Origin: CAMLHU01 sp031393795
GTDB taxonomy: Bacteria > Gemmatimonadota > Gemmatimonadetes > Gemmatimonadales > GWC2-71-9
Length of the DNA stretch: 34,452 bases
Direction: 5' to 3'
Assembly (NCBI GenBank): GCA_031393795.1
Contig: JANMWE010000158.1
Location: forward strand, 1 to 34,452
The position numbers were made by a program, and so were the translations under genes. The notes below the pieces were generated by a model. The model made no database searches. It was given only the letters and a program-made list of their open reading frames with translations, and had not been told where the DNA came from. Shown here one piece after another: positions 14,322 to 22,156 of the stretch. The stretch's first letter is position 1; each line of letters opens with the position of its first letter.

Positions 14322-15341
14322 ATGTCCCAGAACGCTGTCACCGATATCACGGTCATCGGCGGAGGACCCACCGGGCTCTTCGCCGCCTTCTACGCCGGGA
14401 TGCGCGGCGCGTCCTGCCGCATCATCGATGCCCTCCCGACCCTCGGGGGGCAGCTGATGGCGCTCTACCCCGAGAAGTACATCTACGACGTGGCCGGCTT
14501 TCCCCGCGTCCTCGCCAAGGACCTGGTGGACGGGCTCAACCAGCAGGCGTTGCAGTTCGGCGCCGAAGTGCGGCTGGGCGAGACGGTGACCGGTCTCAAG
14601 CGGGAGACCGTTGACGGTGCCGAGGTCTTCGTGCTCGAGACCGACGGCGGCATCTACCCGACCCGCACGATCGTGATCGCCGCCGGGATCGGCGCCTTCG
14701 AGCCGCGGAAACTTCCGCTCGAGGAAGCAGTGGCGTGGGAGGGGAAGGGGGTCCATTACAACGTGGTCGACCCCAAGCGCTTCGCCGGCAAGCGGGTGCT
14801 CCTCGTCGGCGGCGGCGACTCGGCGTTCGACTGGGCGCTGGGCCTGCAGGGAGTGGCTGCGAGCGTGTCGCTGATCCATCGGCGCGACGGGTTCCGGGCC
14901 CACCAGGCGACGATCGACCAGGTGATGCGGCTGCAGGAGCAGGGGAAGTGCAGCGTGCGGACCTTCGTCGAGGTGAAGGGGATCGAGGGGGCGGGGCGGG
15001 TGCAACGTGCCCTGCTCGAGGACGCCAAGACCAAGGAACAGTGGACCCTCGAGGTCGACGCGATCATCCCGCTCCTCGGGTTCATCTCCGACCTCGGTGC
15101 GATCAACGCTTGGGGGCTGGCGCAGGAGAAGGCGGACATCGTGGTGGACCGCGTGATGGAGACCAACGTCCCCGGCATCTACGCCGCGGGGGACGTCTGC
15201 ACCTATGCCGGCAAGCTCAAGCTCATCGCGACCGGCGTGGGTGAGGCGGCCATCGCGGTCAACAACGCGGTGCACCGGATCGACCCGAAGCGGAAGGTCA
15301 ACCCGGGTCACTCATCGGATCTCAAGATCTTCGAGAAATAG
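14322..15341 (+). CDS. Ferredoxin-NADP reductase, thioredoxin-reductase-like type
   Basis: 339 residues. An FAD motif TVIGGGPTGLFAAFYAGMRG lies near the N-terminus. GGQLMALYPEKYIYDVAGFP and the NADPH-binding motif LLVGGGDSAFDWALGL are in the middle, with FAD-contacting GDVCTYAGKLKLIATG near the end. There is no CxxC redox pair in the NADPH domain, which separates this YumC/TrxR-like FNR class from thioredoxin reductase. It reduces ferredoxin or flavodoxin with NADPH or runs in reverse. The frame continues upstream, but ATG 14322 was chosen because GGAG lies 5 bases before it and the protein then begins with the canonical Rossmann strand. A receiver protein gene starts 8 bases downstream. Confidence 0.93.
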   Translation: MSQNAVTDITVIGGGPTGLFAAFYAGMRGASCRIIDALPTLGGQLMALYPEKYIYDVAGFPRVLAKDLVDGLNQQALQFGAEVRLGETVTGLKRETVDGAEVFVLETDGGIYPTRTIVIAAGIGAFEPRKLPLEEAVAWEGKGVHYNVVDPKRFAGKRVLLVGGGDSAFDWALGLQGVAASVSLIHRRDGFRAHQATIDQVMRLQEQGKCSVRTFVEVKGIEGAGRVQRALLEDAKTKEQWTLEVDAIIPLLGFISDLGAINAWGLAQEKADIVVDRVMETNVPGIYAAGDVCTYAGKLKLIATGVGEAAIAVNNAVHRIDPKRKVNPGHSSDLKIFEK

Positions 15342-15349
15342 GGGACGGC

Positions 15350-15787
15350 ATGGCGCGTGCGATCGAGATCCTCGTGGTCGAGGACGAAGTGGCGGTCCAA
15401 CGGCTCGTGGACGTGGTCTTCCGCGCCGCCTCGGAGGATTTCCTGGTGCAGCGGGTCGGGTCGCTGGAGGCGGCGACCAAGGCCGTGATGACCCTGACCC
15501 CCGACCTGATCCTGCTCGATCTCGACCTCCCCGACGCCAAGGGGCTCGAGGCGGTGAAGGCGCTGCTGCATCTCGCGCCGCGGTCCGCGATCGTGATCCT
15601 CACCGCCAGCACGGACGACGCGATGGCCCACGAGGCCATCCGTCTCGGGGCCCAGGACTGGCTCCAGAAGAACGCCGACCTGCAGCGGCTCCTGCCGCGG
15701 GCCGCGACCTTCGCGGTGGAGCGTCAGCGGCGCCGGGTGAGGCTCCTGGCGGAGATCGCGCGGTTGAAGGAGACGCCCGAAGGATAG
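15350..15787 (+). CDS. Single-domain response regulator (receiver only)
   Basis: 145 residues: one CheY-like receiver and a short charged helix. The acidic pocket is Glu11/Asp12, the phosphoacceptor Asp57 (LILLD57LDLP), the switch Thr85 (ILTAS) and the conserved Lys107 (LQKNA). The C-terminal helix (FAVERQRRRVRLLAEIARLKE) resembles the linker that normally joins a receiver to a PAS or kinase domain, so it may have lost or never had a fused output. No DNA-binding domain is present. GGGGA overlaps the upstream TAG and supplies the ribosome-binding site. The partner kinase is not adjacent. Its TAG stop merges with the following heptamer element. Confidence 0.88.
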   Translation: MARAIEILVVEDEVAVQRLVDVVFRAASEDFLVQRVGSLEAATKAVMTLTPDLILLDLDLPDAKGLEAVKALLHLAPRSAIVILTASTDDAMAHEAIRLGAQDWLQKNADLQRLLPRAATFAVERQRRRVRLLAEIARLKETPEG

Positions 15788-15900
15788 TGAGGAGTGAGAA
15801 GTGAGAAGTGAGAAGTGGAAATGAGGAGGGGCCCCTGTCGAAGTGTCGACGGAGGGCCCCTGTTCAACTCAACCCCTCACTCCTCACTTCTTACTCCTCA
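15785..15900. repeat. Inverted heptamer element filling a convergent gap
   Basis: The left arm (15786-15826) reads AGTGAGG, AGTGAGA x3, AGTGGAA, ATGAGG. The right arm (about 15870-15900) reads CCCTCACTCCTCACTTCTTA and onward to the dacB end. Both genes take their stop codons from the arms: TAG of the response regulator and TGA of dacB. A strong hairpin sits in the middle (15827-15861). Confidence 0.9.
15827..15861. terminator. Bidirectional hairpin between response regulator and dacB
   Basis: AGGGGCCC (15827-15834) pairs with GGGCCCCT (15854-15861). An inner stem GTCGA/TCGAC (15837-15841 with 15846-15850) closes the loop AGTG. There is no T-run on either side, so it may act with the flanking repeat arms rather than alone. 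Confidence 0.6.
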
Positions 15901-17433
15901 CTTGCCAATCTCCACAACGAGACTGTCCAATTGGGCCAACATGTCGCGCCCGCGCTGGGTGTGGTGGTTGGCCTGGATCGAGAAGGTCCACCGGTGGCCG
16001 TCGGGACGGTCGATGTAGCCGGTGATGGTGTTGACCCGCGAGATGCTCCCGGTCTTGGCGTGTACCCGCCCCTCGAGCGCGGTGCCGCGGAACCGATTGC
16101 GCAACGAGCCCACCTGCTGGGCCTGCGGGAACCCCGCCGTGAAGGTGGCCGCGCGCGGGTGCTGGGTGATGAAGCGGATCACCTGCGCGAAGGCGAGCGG
16201 GCTGATGAGGTTGTTCGCCGCGAGGCCGGAGCCGTCGGTCATCGCGATCTGGGTCGAGTCGACGTGGACGGAGTCGATCAGGAAGCGGCGTTCGATCTCG
16301 ATCCCCTTGTTCCAGCTCCCCTCCCCCCCGAACACCCGGCCGAGCTGCTTCAGCAGCATCTCGGCGTACCAGTTCTGGCTGGTGTTGAGGATCGGGAAGA
16401 CCCAGTCCTTGAGCGGTCGGCTCTCCACCTCGGCCAGGGCCGGTGCGTTGGAGCGCGCCTGATGATAGGCGTTGGAGTCCACCGTGGAGCGCGTGGTGCC
16501 GAGCACGCTGATGCCGTAGTCGGCCAGGACCTTCCGGAGCGCTCGGGCGGTGAAGAGGTCCGGGTCGGGCATCGCGAAATATTCGGTGCCGCCGTGGCTC
16601 GAGGCGCCCACGGTGCCCTCGGCCCAGAGGGCCAAGCTCCCCGGGGCGCGGAAGAAATCGATGTTGTCGCTGCTGTCGGCCGGAAGTGTACGGGTGCGGT
16701 TCTCCAGCGAGACGTCGCCGAGGTCCGGGGTGAAGGCCACCGCGGCCGGCGCGTTGACCATCGGCCCCGGTCCCCAGGCGATGTCGATGCTGTTGTCATT
16801 GAAGCCAAGTCCCGAGACCGGGGCGGCGTACCACCAATTGAGATCGTACGCTTCCCAGCCGGAGTGCACCATCGTCGGCTCGAAGTAGCTCCCGTCCCCG
16901 ATCAGGTCGCCCCGCACCACGGTCACGCCTCGGGCGCGGAGCTGTTCGGCGAGGAGCTTGAGTTTCTCGAACGGGTCGCGGTCGCAGGCGCCGGGCGCCA
17001 GCGTGTCGGTCGCATAGCAGCGGATCCCGTAGGTCGGGTCACCCCGCCCGTAGAGGACCAGGTCACCCTCCAGGACCCCGTTCGAGATGGGGCCGGTGCC
17101 GTAGACCGAGGTCTTCACCTTGAAGTCCGGGGACAGCAGTGCCGAGGCGACCGCACTCACGATGATCTTCGTGTTGCTCGCCGGGATGAAGAGCCGGTCG
17201 GCGTTCCGGGCGTAGAGCGTGCGGCCCCGCTCGTCGATGACCACCACACCCCAGAGGTTACGGTTGAAGGGGGCGGCGTCGAGGCGGCGGTCCAGGCGCT
17301 TCTGCAGGCTCTGGGCGGATAGGCGCATAGGCGCATAGGCGCATGTGAGAAGCATCAGGGCGTGGATCACGCGCCCCAGCGCCCACGCGCCCACGCGCCT
17401 ACTCGAACGCCACACGGGGATCTGCCTTCGCAT
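15898..17433 (-). CDS. dacB: D-alanyl-D-alanine carboxypeptidase/endopeptidase, PBP4 type
   Basis: About 511 residues from the longest start. It cleaves the terminal D-Ala and/or peptide crosslinks of peptidoglycan in the periplasm (S13 family). Seen: the active-site SxxK in FIPASNTKIIVSAV, the DGSGLAANNLISPLAF region that carries the second motif, and the KTG triad VHAKTGSISRVNTITGYID. From ATG 17433 the signal peptide is long and arginine-rich (MRRQIPVWRSSRRVG... then ALMLLTCAYAPMRLSAQ) and overlaps the permease gene by 35 bases. GTG 17370 or ATG 17355 would also give a secretion signal. The signal region is built largely from octamer repeats (17320-17402). It is the third gene of a peptide-transport cluster. 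Confidence 0.9.
   Translation of the reverse strand: MRRQIPVWRSSRRVGAWALGRVIHALMLLTCAYAPMRLSAQSLQKRLDRRLDAAPFNRNLWGVVVIDERGRTLYARNADRLFIPASNTKIIVSAVASALLSPDFKVKTSVYGTGPISNGVLEGDLVLYGRGDPTYGIRCYATDTLAPGACDRDPFEKLKLLAEQLRARGVTVVRGDLIGDGSYFEPTMVHSGWEAYDLNWWYAAPVSGLGFNDNSIDIAWGPGPMVNAPAAVAFTPDLGDVSLENRTRTLPADSSDNIDFFRAPGSLALWAEGTVGASSHGGTEYFAMPDPDLFTARALRKVLADYGISVLGTTRSTVDSNAYHQARSNAPALAEVESRPLKDWVFPILNTSQNWYAEMLLKQLGRVFGGEGSWNKGIEIERRFLIDSVHVDSTQIAMTDGSGLAANNLISPLAFAQVIRFITQHPRAATFTAGFPQAQQVGSLRNRFRGTALEGRVHAKTGSISRVNTITGYIDRPDGHRWTFSIQANHHTQRGRDMLAQLDSLVVEIGK
17313..17402. repeat. Inverted octamer element across the permease/dacB junction
   Basis: One arm is three perfect TAGGCGCA units (17320-17343) plus a partial unit. 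The other (17371-17402), read on the minus strand, is TAGGCGCG, TGGGCGCG, TGGGCGCT, GGGGCGCG. The minus-strand arm starts with the TAG stop of the permease gene, and the opposite arm encodes part of the DacB signal peptide (CAYAPMRLSAQ). It has the same layout as the heptamer elements but an 8-base period. Confidence 0.85.
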
Positions 17434-18319
17434 ATGCGATATCCGTCAGGAGGTTCACCAACACGAACACCACGCTCAGGAACAGGATGCTCCCCTGGAT
17501 AGCGGGGAGGTCACGCTTGCCGATCGCGTCGAGCACGTACCGTCCGACGCCGGGCCACGCAAAGATCGTCTCGGTGAGGATCGAGCCGGTCAGGTAGCTC
17601 CCGAAGTCGAGCCCCAGCACCGTGATGATCGGGATCAGCGCGTTGCGCAGGCCGTGCCGGAGCACCACCGGCGCCTCGCGCAGCCCCTTCGCCCGCGCGG
17701 TACGGATGAAGTCGCTCTGCAGCACCTCCTGCAGCGCGGTGCGCGTCATTCGCGCCAGCACTGCCACGGAGCGCATCCCGAGCGTGAGCGCCGGGAGGAT
17801 CAGGTATGTCACCCCGCGCGACCCCGACGGCGGGAGCCAGCGGAGCTGCACCGCGAAGACCAGGATCAGCAGCAGGCCGACCCAGTATACCGGGAACGAG
17901 ACGCCGAGGTAGCTGCCGATGGTGAGGAAGCGATCCCACCAGGTGCCGGGGCGCCAGGCGCCGAGGACCCCGACCGCGATCCCGGTGATCGAGGCGAAGA
18001 GCATCGCCGCGAGCGCCAGTTCGAGCGTGGCGGGGAAGCGCTCGGCCAGGTCCCGCGCGATGGGGCGTCGGGTGACGTAGGAGGTGCCGAGGTCGCCGGT
18101 GAGGAGTCCGGCGACGTAGCCGACGAAACGGATGGGGAGGGGCTCGTCGAGGTGGAGCTCCGCGCGGAGCCGGGCCACCGTCAGGCTGTCGGCCCGTTCG
18201 CCGACCATCGCCGCCACCGGATCGCCGGGGGCGACGTGCAACAGGAGGAATGCGACCACCAGCACCCCGAACAGGGTCGGGATGACGAGGGCGAGACGCC
18301 GAAGCAGGAAGCGCCCCAT
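17399..18319 (-). CDS. Peptide ABC transporter permease, DppB/OppB type
   Basis: 306 residues with six transmembrane helices. The N-terminal MGRFLLRRLALVIPTLFGVLVVAFLLLHVAPGDP is the hallmark of DppB/OppB permeases. The ATPase-contacting EAA loop is present as ARAKGLREAPVVLRHGLRNALIP. It forms one half of the membrane channel of a di/oligopeptide importer; the second permease (DppC) and the two ATPases are not nearby. ATG 18319 overlaps the TGA of the binding-protein gene by one base (TGATG), so translation is coupled. The upstream in-frame ATG would extend into the binding-protein gene and is less likely. Confidence 0.93.
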   Translation of the reverse strand: MGRFLLRRLALVIPTLFGVLVVAFLLLHVAPGDPVAAMVGERADSLTVARLRAELHLDEPLPIRFVGYVAGLLTGDLGTSYVTRRPIARDLAERFPATLELALAAMLFASITGIAVGVLGAWRPGTWWDRFLTIGSYLGVSFPVYWVGLLLILVFAVQLRWLPPSGSRGVTYLILPALTLGMRSVAVLARMTRTALQEVLQSDFIRTARAKGLREAPVVLRHGLRNALIPIITVLGLDFGSYLTGSILTETIFAWPGVGRYVLDAIGKRDLPAIQGSILFLSVVFVLVNLLTDIAYAKADPRVAFE

Positions 18320-19854
18320 CAGGGGGTGGTGAACCGCACGCCGGTCCAGTGCTGACCGTTGAAGATCGCCGGGACCCGCCACCCGGTGAGGTCGGGGGAG
18401 AGGGCCCAGAGATCGACCGGTGCCCAGAGGAAGACCCAGGGCGCGAGGTCGTGGGCGCGGGCGTCCGCCTCACGCGCGAGGCGCGCCTGCAGCGCCGTGT
18501 CGCTGGTCGTTCGCATCCGGGACACGACCCGGTCGAGCTCGGGGTCGCTCAGGAAGGCGCGATTCCCGCCAGTGCCGCGGTTGCTCGAATGGAATAGCGG
18601 GAAGAGGAACCCTTCCGCGTCGGGATAGTCGGCGTACCAGTCGGTGAGGAAGAGGTCGGCCTCACCCTTGGCGCTCGCGGCCCGCGCGGTGGGCGCGTCG
18701 CGTTCGAGGATGGTGACGCGGATCCCCGCCTCGGCCCAGCTCTGCTGGAGCGACACCGCCAGGCGGGCATACTCGCTCCGTCCGGTGCGCCAGAGCTCGA
18801 GGTCGATGCCATTGGGGTGGCCCGCCTGGGTGAGGAGCGCTTTGGCCTTGGCCGGATCGAAGGGATAGGGCGCGAGGGTCGAGTCATATCCCGCGAGCCC
18901 CGGCGGGAGGGCGCCGCCGGTGCGTACTCCGCGACCGCCCATCACGGTGCGGAGGATCGTGGCGCCGTCGGTGGCGTAATTGAGCGCTCGACGCACCCGG
19001 ACGTCCTGCAACGGGCCGCGAGTGGTGTTGATGGCCACGTAGAGCTGGCGGATCGCGGCGCGACGCTGGAGCTCCGTGGGATGGGACTGTTCCCACCGCG
19101 CCGTCTCCGAGAACGGGACCTCCGCCACGTGCAGCAGCCCTGCCTCGTACTCGGCCGCGATCGTCAGCGCTTCCGGGATGATCCGTACGCGGATCGACTC
19201 GGCCTCCGCCTTCTCCGCGCCCCAGTACTCGGGGTTCCGGGCGAAGCGCATCTCGCTGCCATGTTCCCACGCCGCGAAGCGCCAGGGTCCGCTCCCGACC
19301 GGATGGTCGGCGAAGTCGGCCGGCAGGGGTGAGGGCGCCACCACCGCGACTGGCATCGCGATGAGCTTCGGGAAGACGCTGAGAGGCGCTTCGATGCGGA
19401 CCACCAGCGTGGTGTCGTCGGCGACGCGGAGTCCGAGGACCGTCGTGGCGGAGCCCGCCACGAACGCCTTGGCGCCCGCGATGGGGAGGAGGGGCCACGC
19501 GCGGCCGCCGCCGGTCTTCGGATCGAGCGCCCGGAGCCATGAGGCCGCGACGTCCTCGGCGGTGAGCGCCGAGCCGTCGTGGAATTTGATCCCCGGCCGG
19601 AGGTGGAAGGTGTAGGTCGTGCCGGCGGCGTCGACGTCCCAGCGCGACGCGAGGCCGGGGACCAGGTGACCGTCCTGGTCGAATTGGGTGAGTCCGTCGT
19701 AGAGGAGCGCGACCATCTCTCCCGACGGGACGTCGGTCGAGAGGGCGGGGTCGAGCGACCGGGGTTCATTGGTGAGGTAGTACTGGATCGTCGACGAGTG
19801 CGAGCGGCCACCACAGGCGGACAAGAGGAGGGTCGCGAGGAGAAGTCGGCGCAC
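18319..19854 (-). CDS. Oligopeptide-binding lipoprotein (SBP_bac_5)
   Basis: 511 residues with a GTG start. RRLLLATLLLSACGG is a lipoprotein signal with lipobox LSAC. Family 5 features are YYLTNEPRSLDPALSTD at the start, YTFHLRPGIKFHDGSALTAEDV, PVGSGPWRFAAWEHG, and DVRVRRALNYATDGATIL with ALLTQAGHPNG later. It captures peptides or similar ligands outside the inner membrane and delivers them to the coupled DppB permease. No good ribosome-binding site precedes the GTG. The gene is divergent from the TamA-like gene, and its promoter lies in 19855-20002. The ligand is unknown; linkage to dacB suggests cell-wall peptides (inference). Confidence 0.92.
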   Translation of the reverse strand: MRRLLLATLLLSACGGRSHSSTIQYYLTNEPRSLDPALSTDVPSGEMVALLYDGLTQFDQDGHLVPGLASRWDVDAAGTTYTFHLRPGIKFHDGSALTAEDVAASWLRALDPKTGGGRAWPLLPIAGAKAFVAGSATTVLGLRVADDTTLVVRIEAPLSVFPKLIAMPVAVVAPSPLPADFADHPVGSGPWRFAAWEHGSEMRFARNPEYWGAEKAEAESIRVRIIPEALTIAAEYEAGLLHVAEVPFSETARWEQSHPTELQRRAAIRQLYVAINTTRGPLQDVRVRRALNYATDGATILRTVMGGRGVRTGGALPPGLAGYDSTLAPYPFDPAKAKALLTQAGHPNGIDLELWRTGRSEYARLAVSLQQSWAEAGIRVTILERDAPTARAASAKGEADLFLTDWYADYPDAEGFLFPLFHSSNRGTGGNRAFLSDPELDRVVSRMRTTSDTALQARLAREADARAHDLAPWVFLWAPVDLWALSPDLTGWRVPAIFNGQHWTGVRFTTP

Positions 19855-20002
19855 GAGGATCCGGGGGTAAGGGGGGCTGGGGAGGGGTGACCGTATCCTT
19901 AGATACCCCCGGTCCCCACTATCAATTAATTTGACAGTAGGCCGCTAAGTCCAAGAAGCTAGGCCAGTTGTCCACCCTGCGTCAACGTAGCCAAGGAGGC
20001 GT
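19855..20002. promoter_or_regulatory. Divergent promoter/operator region between peptide-uptake and tam genes
   Basis: 148 bases. For the minus-strand gene, TTGACG (complement of 19980-19985), an 18-base spacer, then TAGCTT (complement of 19956-19961). For the plus strand, TTGACA (19931-19936) has no good -10 at 16-18 bases. A short palindrome GTATC-CTTA-GATAC sits at 19893-19906. AAGGAGG (19993-19999) is the ribosome-binding site of the gene starting at 20003. Confidence 0.45.
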
Positions 20003-22156
20003 GTGCCACCTTCGTACCCTCTCATCCGGCGGCTCGCCCTCCTCGGCGTGATCGGGGTGGCTGGAAGCGTGGGGGTCCGGGCGGGGGCGGCACAGGCGCG
20101 GCCGAGCGACAATCGGAGCGCCGCCGGGCTTGTGATACGCGGGCTGGGGTTCAAGGGGAACAAGGCGTACACGAGCGAGGTGCTCGTCACGACGATCGCC
20201 ACCACGGCCTCGTCAGCGTTCGCGCGCTTGTGGATCTTCCGTTGGATGGGTCTCGGCGAGAAGCGGCAGCTCGATGAACTCGACTTCCGTCGCGACGTGC
20301 TGCGTCTGACGGCGTATTACCGCGAGGGGGGATACCTCGACGTCCGCGTGGACACCCTGGTCAAGCGGACGGCCAAAGATGTCTGGATCACCTTCCGGAT
20401 CACGGAAGGGAGGCCGGTCGTCGTCGACACCTTCACGATCCAGGGATTCGAGTCCTTCGCGCCCCACACGCGGGCGACGTTGCTGCAGGATCTTCCGCTC
20501 GAAGTGGGTGATCCCTTCGATCGTCGGATGATGCTCGCCACGGCCGATACACTGCTCGCGCGGCTGCGCGACGTGGGACGGCCCTCGGCGCAGCTCTTCC
20601 GGAGCTTCACGGTCGACCGGGCGCGGCGCCGGGCGGTGATCGGTTTCGAGGTCATCCCCGGTCCCGCGGCGGTGGTCGGCACGGCGAGCATCAACGGCGT
20701 GATCCAGGTCGACAGCGAAGTGGTGCGGCGGCTCCTCGTGGCCCAGCCGGGCCAGCCCTTCTCCCAGCGCGACCTGTACGAGAGTCAGCGGATCCTGTAT
20801 CGGACGGAACTCTTCCGCTTCGCCGCGGTGGGCATCGACACCCTGCAGTGGGCCCCGGGCGACACCATAGTCCCGATCTCCGTGCGGGTGAGCGAAGCCC
20901 CTTTCCGCCGCATCCGCGCGGGTGTGGGGTATGGCACCAACGACTGCTTCCGGGGCGGGGCGGGGTGGACCGCGCGCAACTGGCTCGGCGGCGGCCGCCA
21001 GCTCGACCTTTCGGCGCGCGCCAGCAAGATCGGCGTCGGGGCGCCCGCCGACTGGGGGCTCGAGCGGGGGATCTGCCCTGAGCTCAAGCGCGACCCGATC
21101 GGCTCCGAGCTCCTCAACTACAACACCACCCTGAGCCTCCGACACCCCGGGTTCTTCTCGCCCTTCAACACCCAGACGACCGCGCTCTTCGGCGAGCGGC
21201 GGTCGGAGTGGCAGGTGTACCGGCGCGAGGAAGTGGGCGGCAGCTTCGCCGTCCAGCGGGAGACCCCGAAGCGGATCCCCATCACCGCGACCTACCGTCT
21301 GGCGTGGGGCCGGACCACCGCTCCCTCCATCACCTTCTGCGCCTATTTCAACGCCTGCACCGGCGCCGACATCAATGCGCTCCGGTCGCGCGGGCGGCTG
21401 GCCACCCTCTCCGCCTTCGTCCGGGTCCCGCGCGGCAACGATCCGCTCGACCCCACCCGCGGGCACAATTACAGCTTCGAAGCGGTCTGGAGCAGTCGCC
21501 TCATCGGCTCGGATCGGCTCACCGAATTCACGCGCGTGCAGTCCGACCTCGCCTGGTACCATCCGCTCACCCGCAGCGTGACGCTCGCCTGGCGGATCCG
21601 CGGCGGGCTCCTCTGGTCGCCGCGGACCTCGTTCGACAGCGGGAGCGTCTCGTTCGTCCCCCCCGACCAGCGGTTCTATGTCGGCGGGCCCAACGACGTG
21701 CGCGGATTCGACCGCAACGAGCTGGGTCCGGTGGTGTACGTGGTGCCCGACACCTTCGTCACCGCTGGCGGCGAGGTGACCGACACCGGGCGGGTGCAGT
21801 CATTCCCCTCCGGTGGCAACACCTTCGCGGTGGCCAACATCGAGCTTCGCATCCCGTCGCCGATCTGGCCGTCGCGCGTGCGCTTCGCCTTTTTCACCGA
21901 TGCCGGCACACTCTTCGAGCGGGGCAAGGTCTCGCTCACGCCCGCCAAGATCCGGGTGACCCCCGGTGCCGGGATCCGGATCGCCACGCCGCTCGGGCCG
22001 GCCCGGGTCGACGTCGGCTACAACCCCTACGCCCGCGTGGAGGGCCCGCTCTACAAGATCGAGACGAACGGCGACCTCACACTGGTGCGCGACGCGTTCT
22101 CCGCCCCGCGCGGCAGCCGCTACACCTTCCACATCACTGTCGGGCAGGCGTTCTGA
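20003..22156 (+). CDS. tamA: Omp85-family outer-membrane assembly protein, TamA-like
   Basis: 717 residues with a GTG start and a strong AAGGAGG 3 bases upstream. There is a signal peptide to about residue 33 (GVRAGAAQ), then periplasmic POTRA-like repeats in roughly residues 40-330 (LVIRGLGFKGNKAYTSEVL; VVVDTFTIQGFESF; AVVGTASINGVIQVDSEVV). A 16-strand barrel follows to the C-terminal Phe (FHITVGQAF). The Omp85 lid motif is VGGPNDVRGFDRNELGP. With the next gene being TamB, this is most likely the outer-membrane half of the TAM complex, which serves outer-membrane protein insertion and/or phospholipid transport. BamA itself usually has five POTRA domains and is longer. Confidence 0.9.
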   Translation: MPPSYPLIRRLALLGVIGVAGSVGVRAGAAQARPSDNRSAAGLVIRGLGFKGNKAYTSEVLVTTIATTASSAFARLWIFRWMGLGEKRQLDELDFRRDVLRLTAYYREGGYLDVRVDTLVKRTAKDVWITFRITEGRPVVVDTFTIQGFESFAPHTRATLLQDLPLEVGDPFDRRMMLATADTLLARLRDVGRPSAQLFRSFTVDRARRRAVIGFEVIPGPAAVVGTASINGVIQVDSEVVRRLLVAQPGQPFSQRDLYESQRILYRTELFRFAAVGIDTLQWAPGDTIVPISVRVSEAPFRRIRAGVGYGTNDCFRGGAGWTARNWLGGGRQLDLSARASKIGVGAPADWGLERGICPELKRDPIGSELLNYNTTLSLRHPGFFSPFNTQTTALFGERRSEWQVYRREEVGGSFAVQRETPKRIPITATYRLAWGRTTAPSITFCAYFNACTGADINALRSRGRLATLSAFVRVPRGNDPLDPTRGHNYSFEAVWSSRLIGSDRLTEFTRVQSDLAWYHPLTRSVTLAWRIRGGLLWSPRTSFDSGSVSFVPPDQRFYVGGPNDVRGFDRNELGPVVYVVPDTFVTAGGEVTDTGRVQSFPSGGNTFAVANIELRIPSPIWPSRVRFAFFTDAGTLFERGKVSLTPAKIRVTPGAGIRIATPLGPARVDVGYNPYARVEGPLYKIETNGDLTLVRDAFSAPRGSRYTFHITVGQAF

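Noticed and set aside
15808..17322. A 504-codon plus-strand frame opposite dacB
   Set aside because: DacB has the SxxK and KTG motifs on the minus strand; the opposite frame is a GC shadow.
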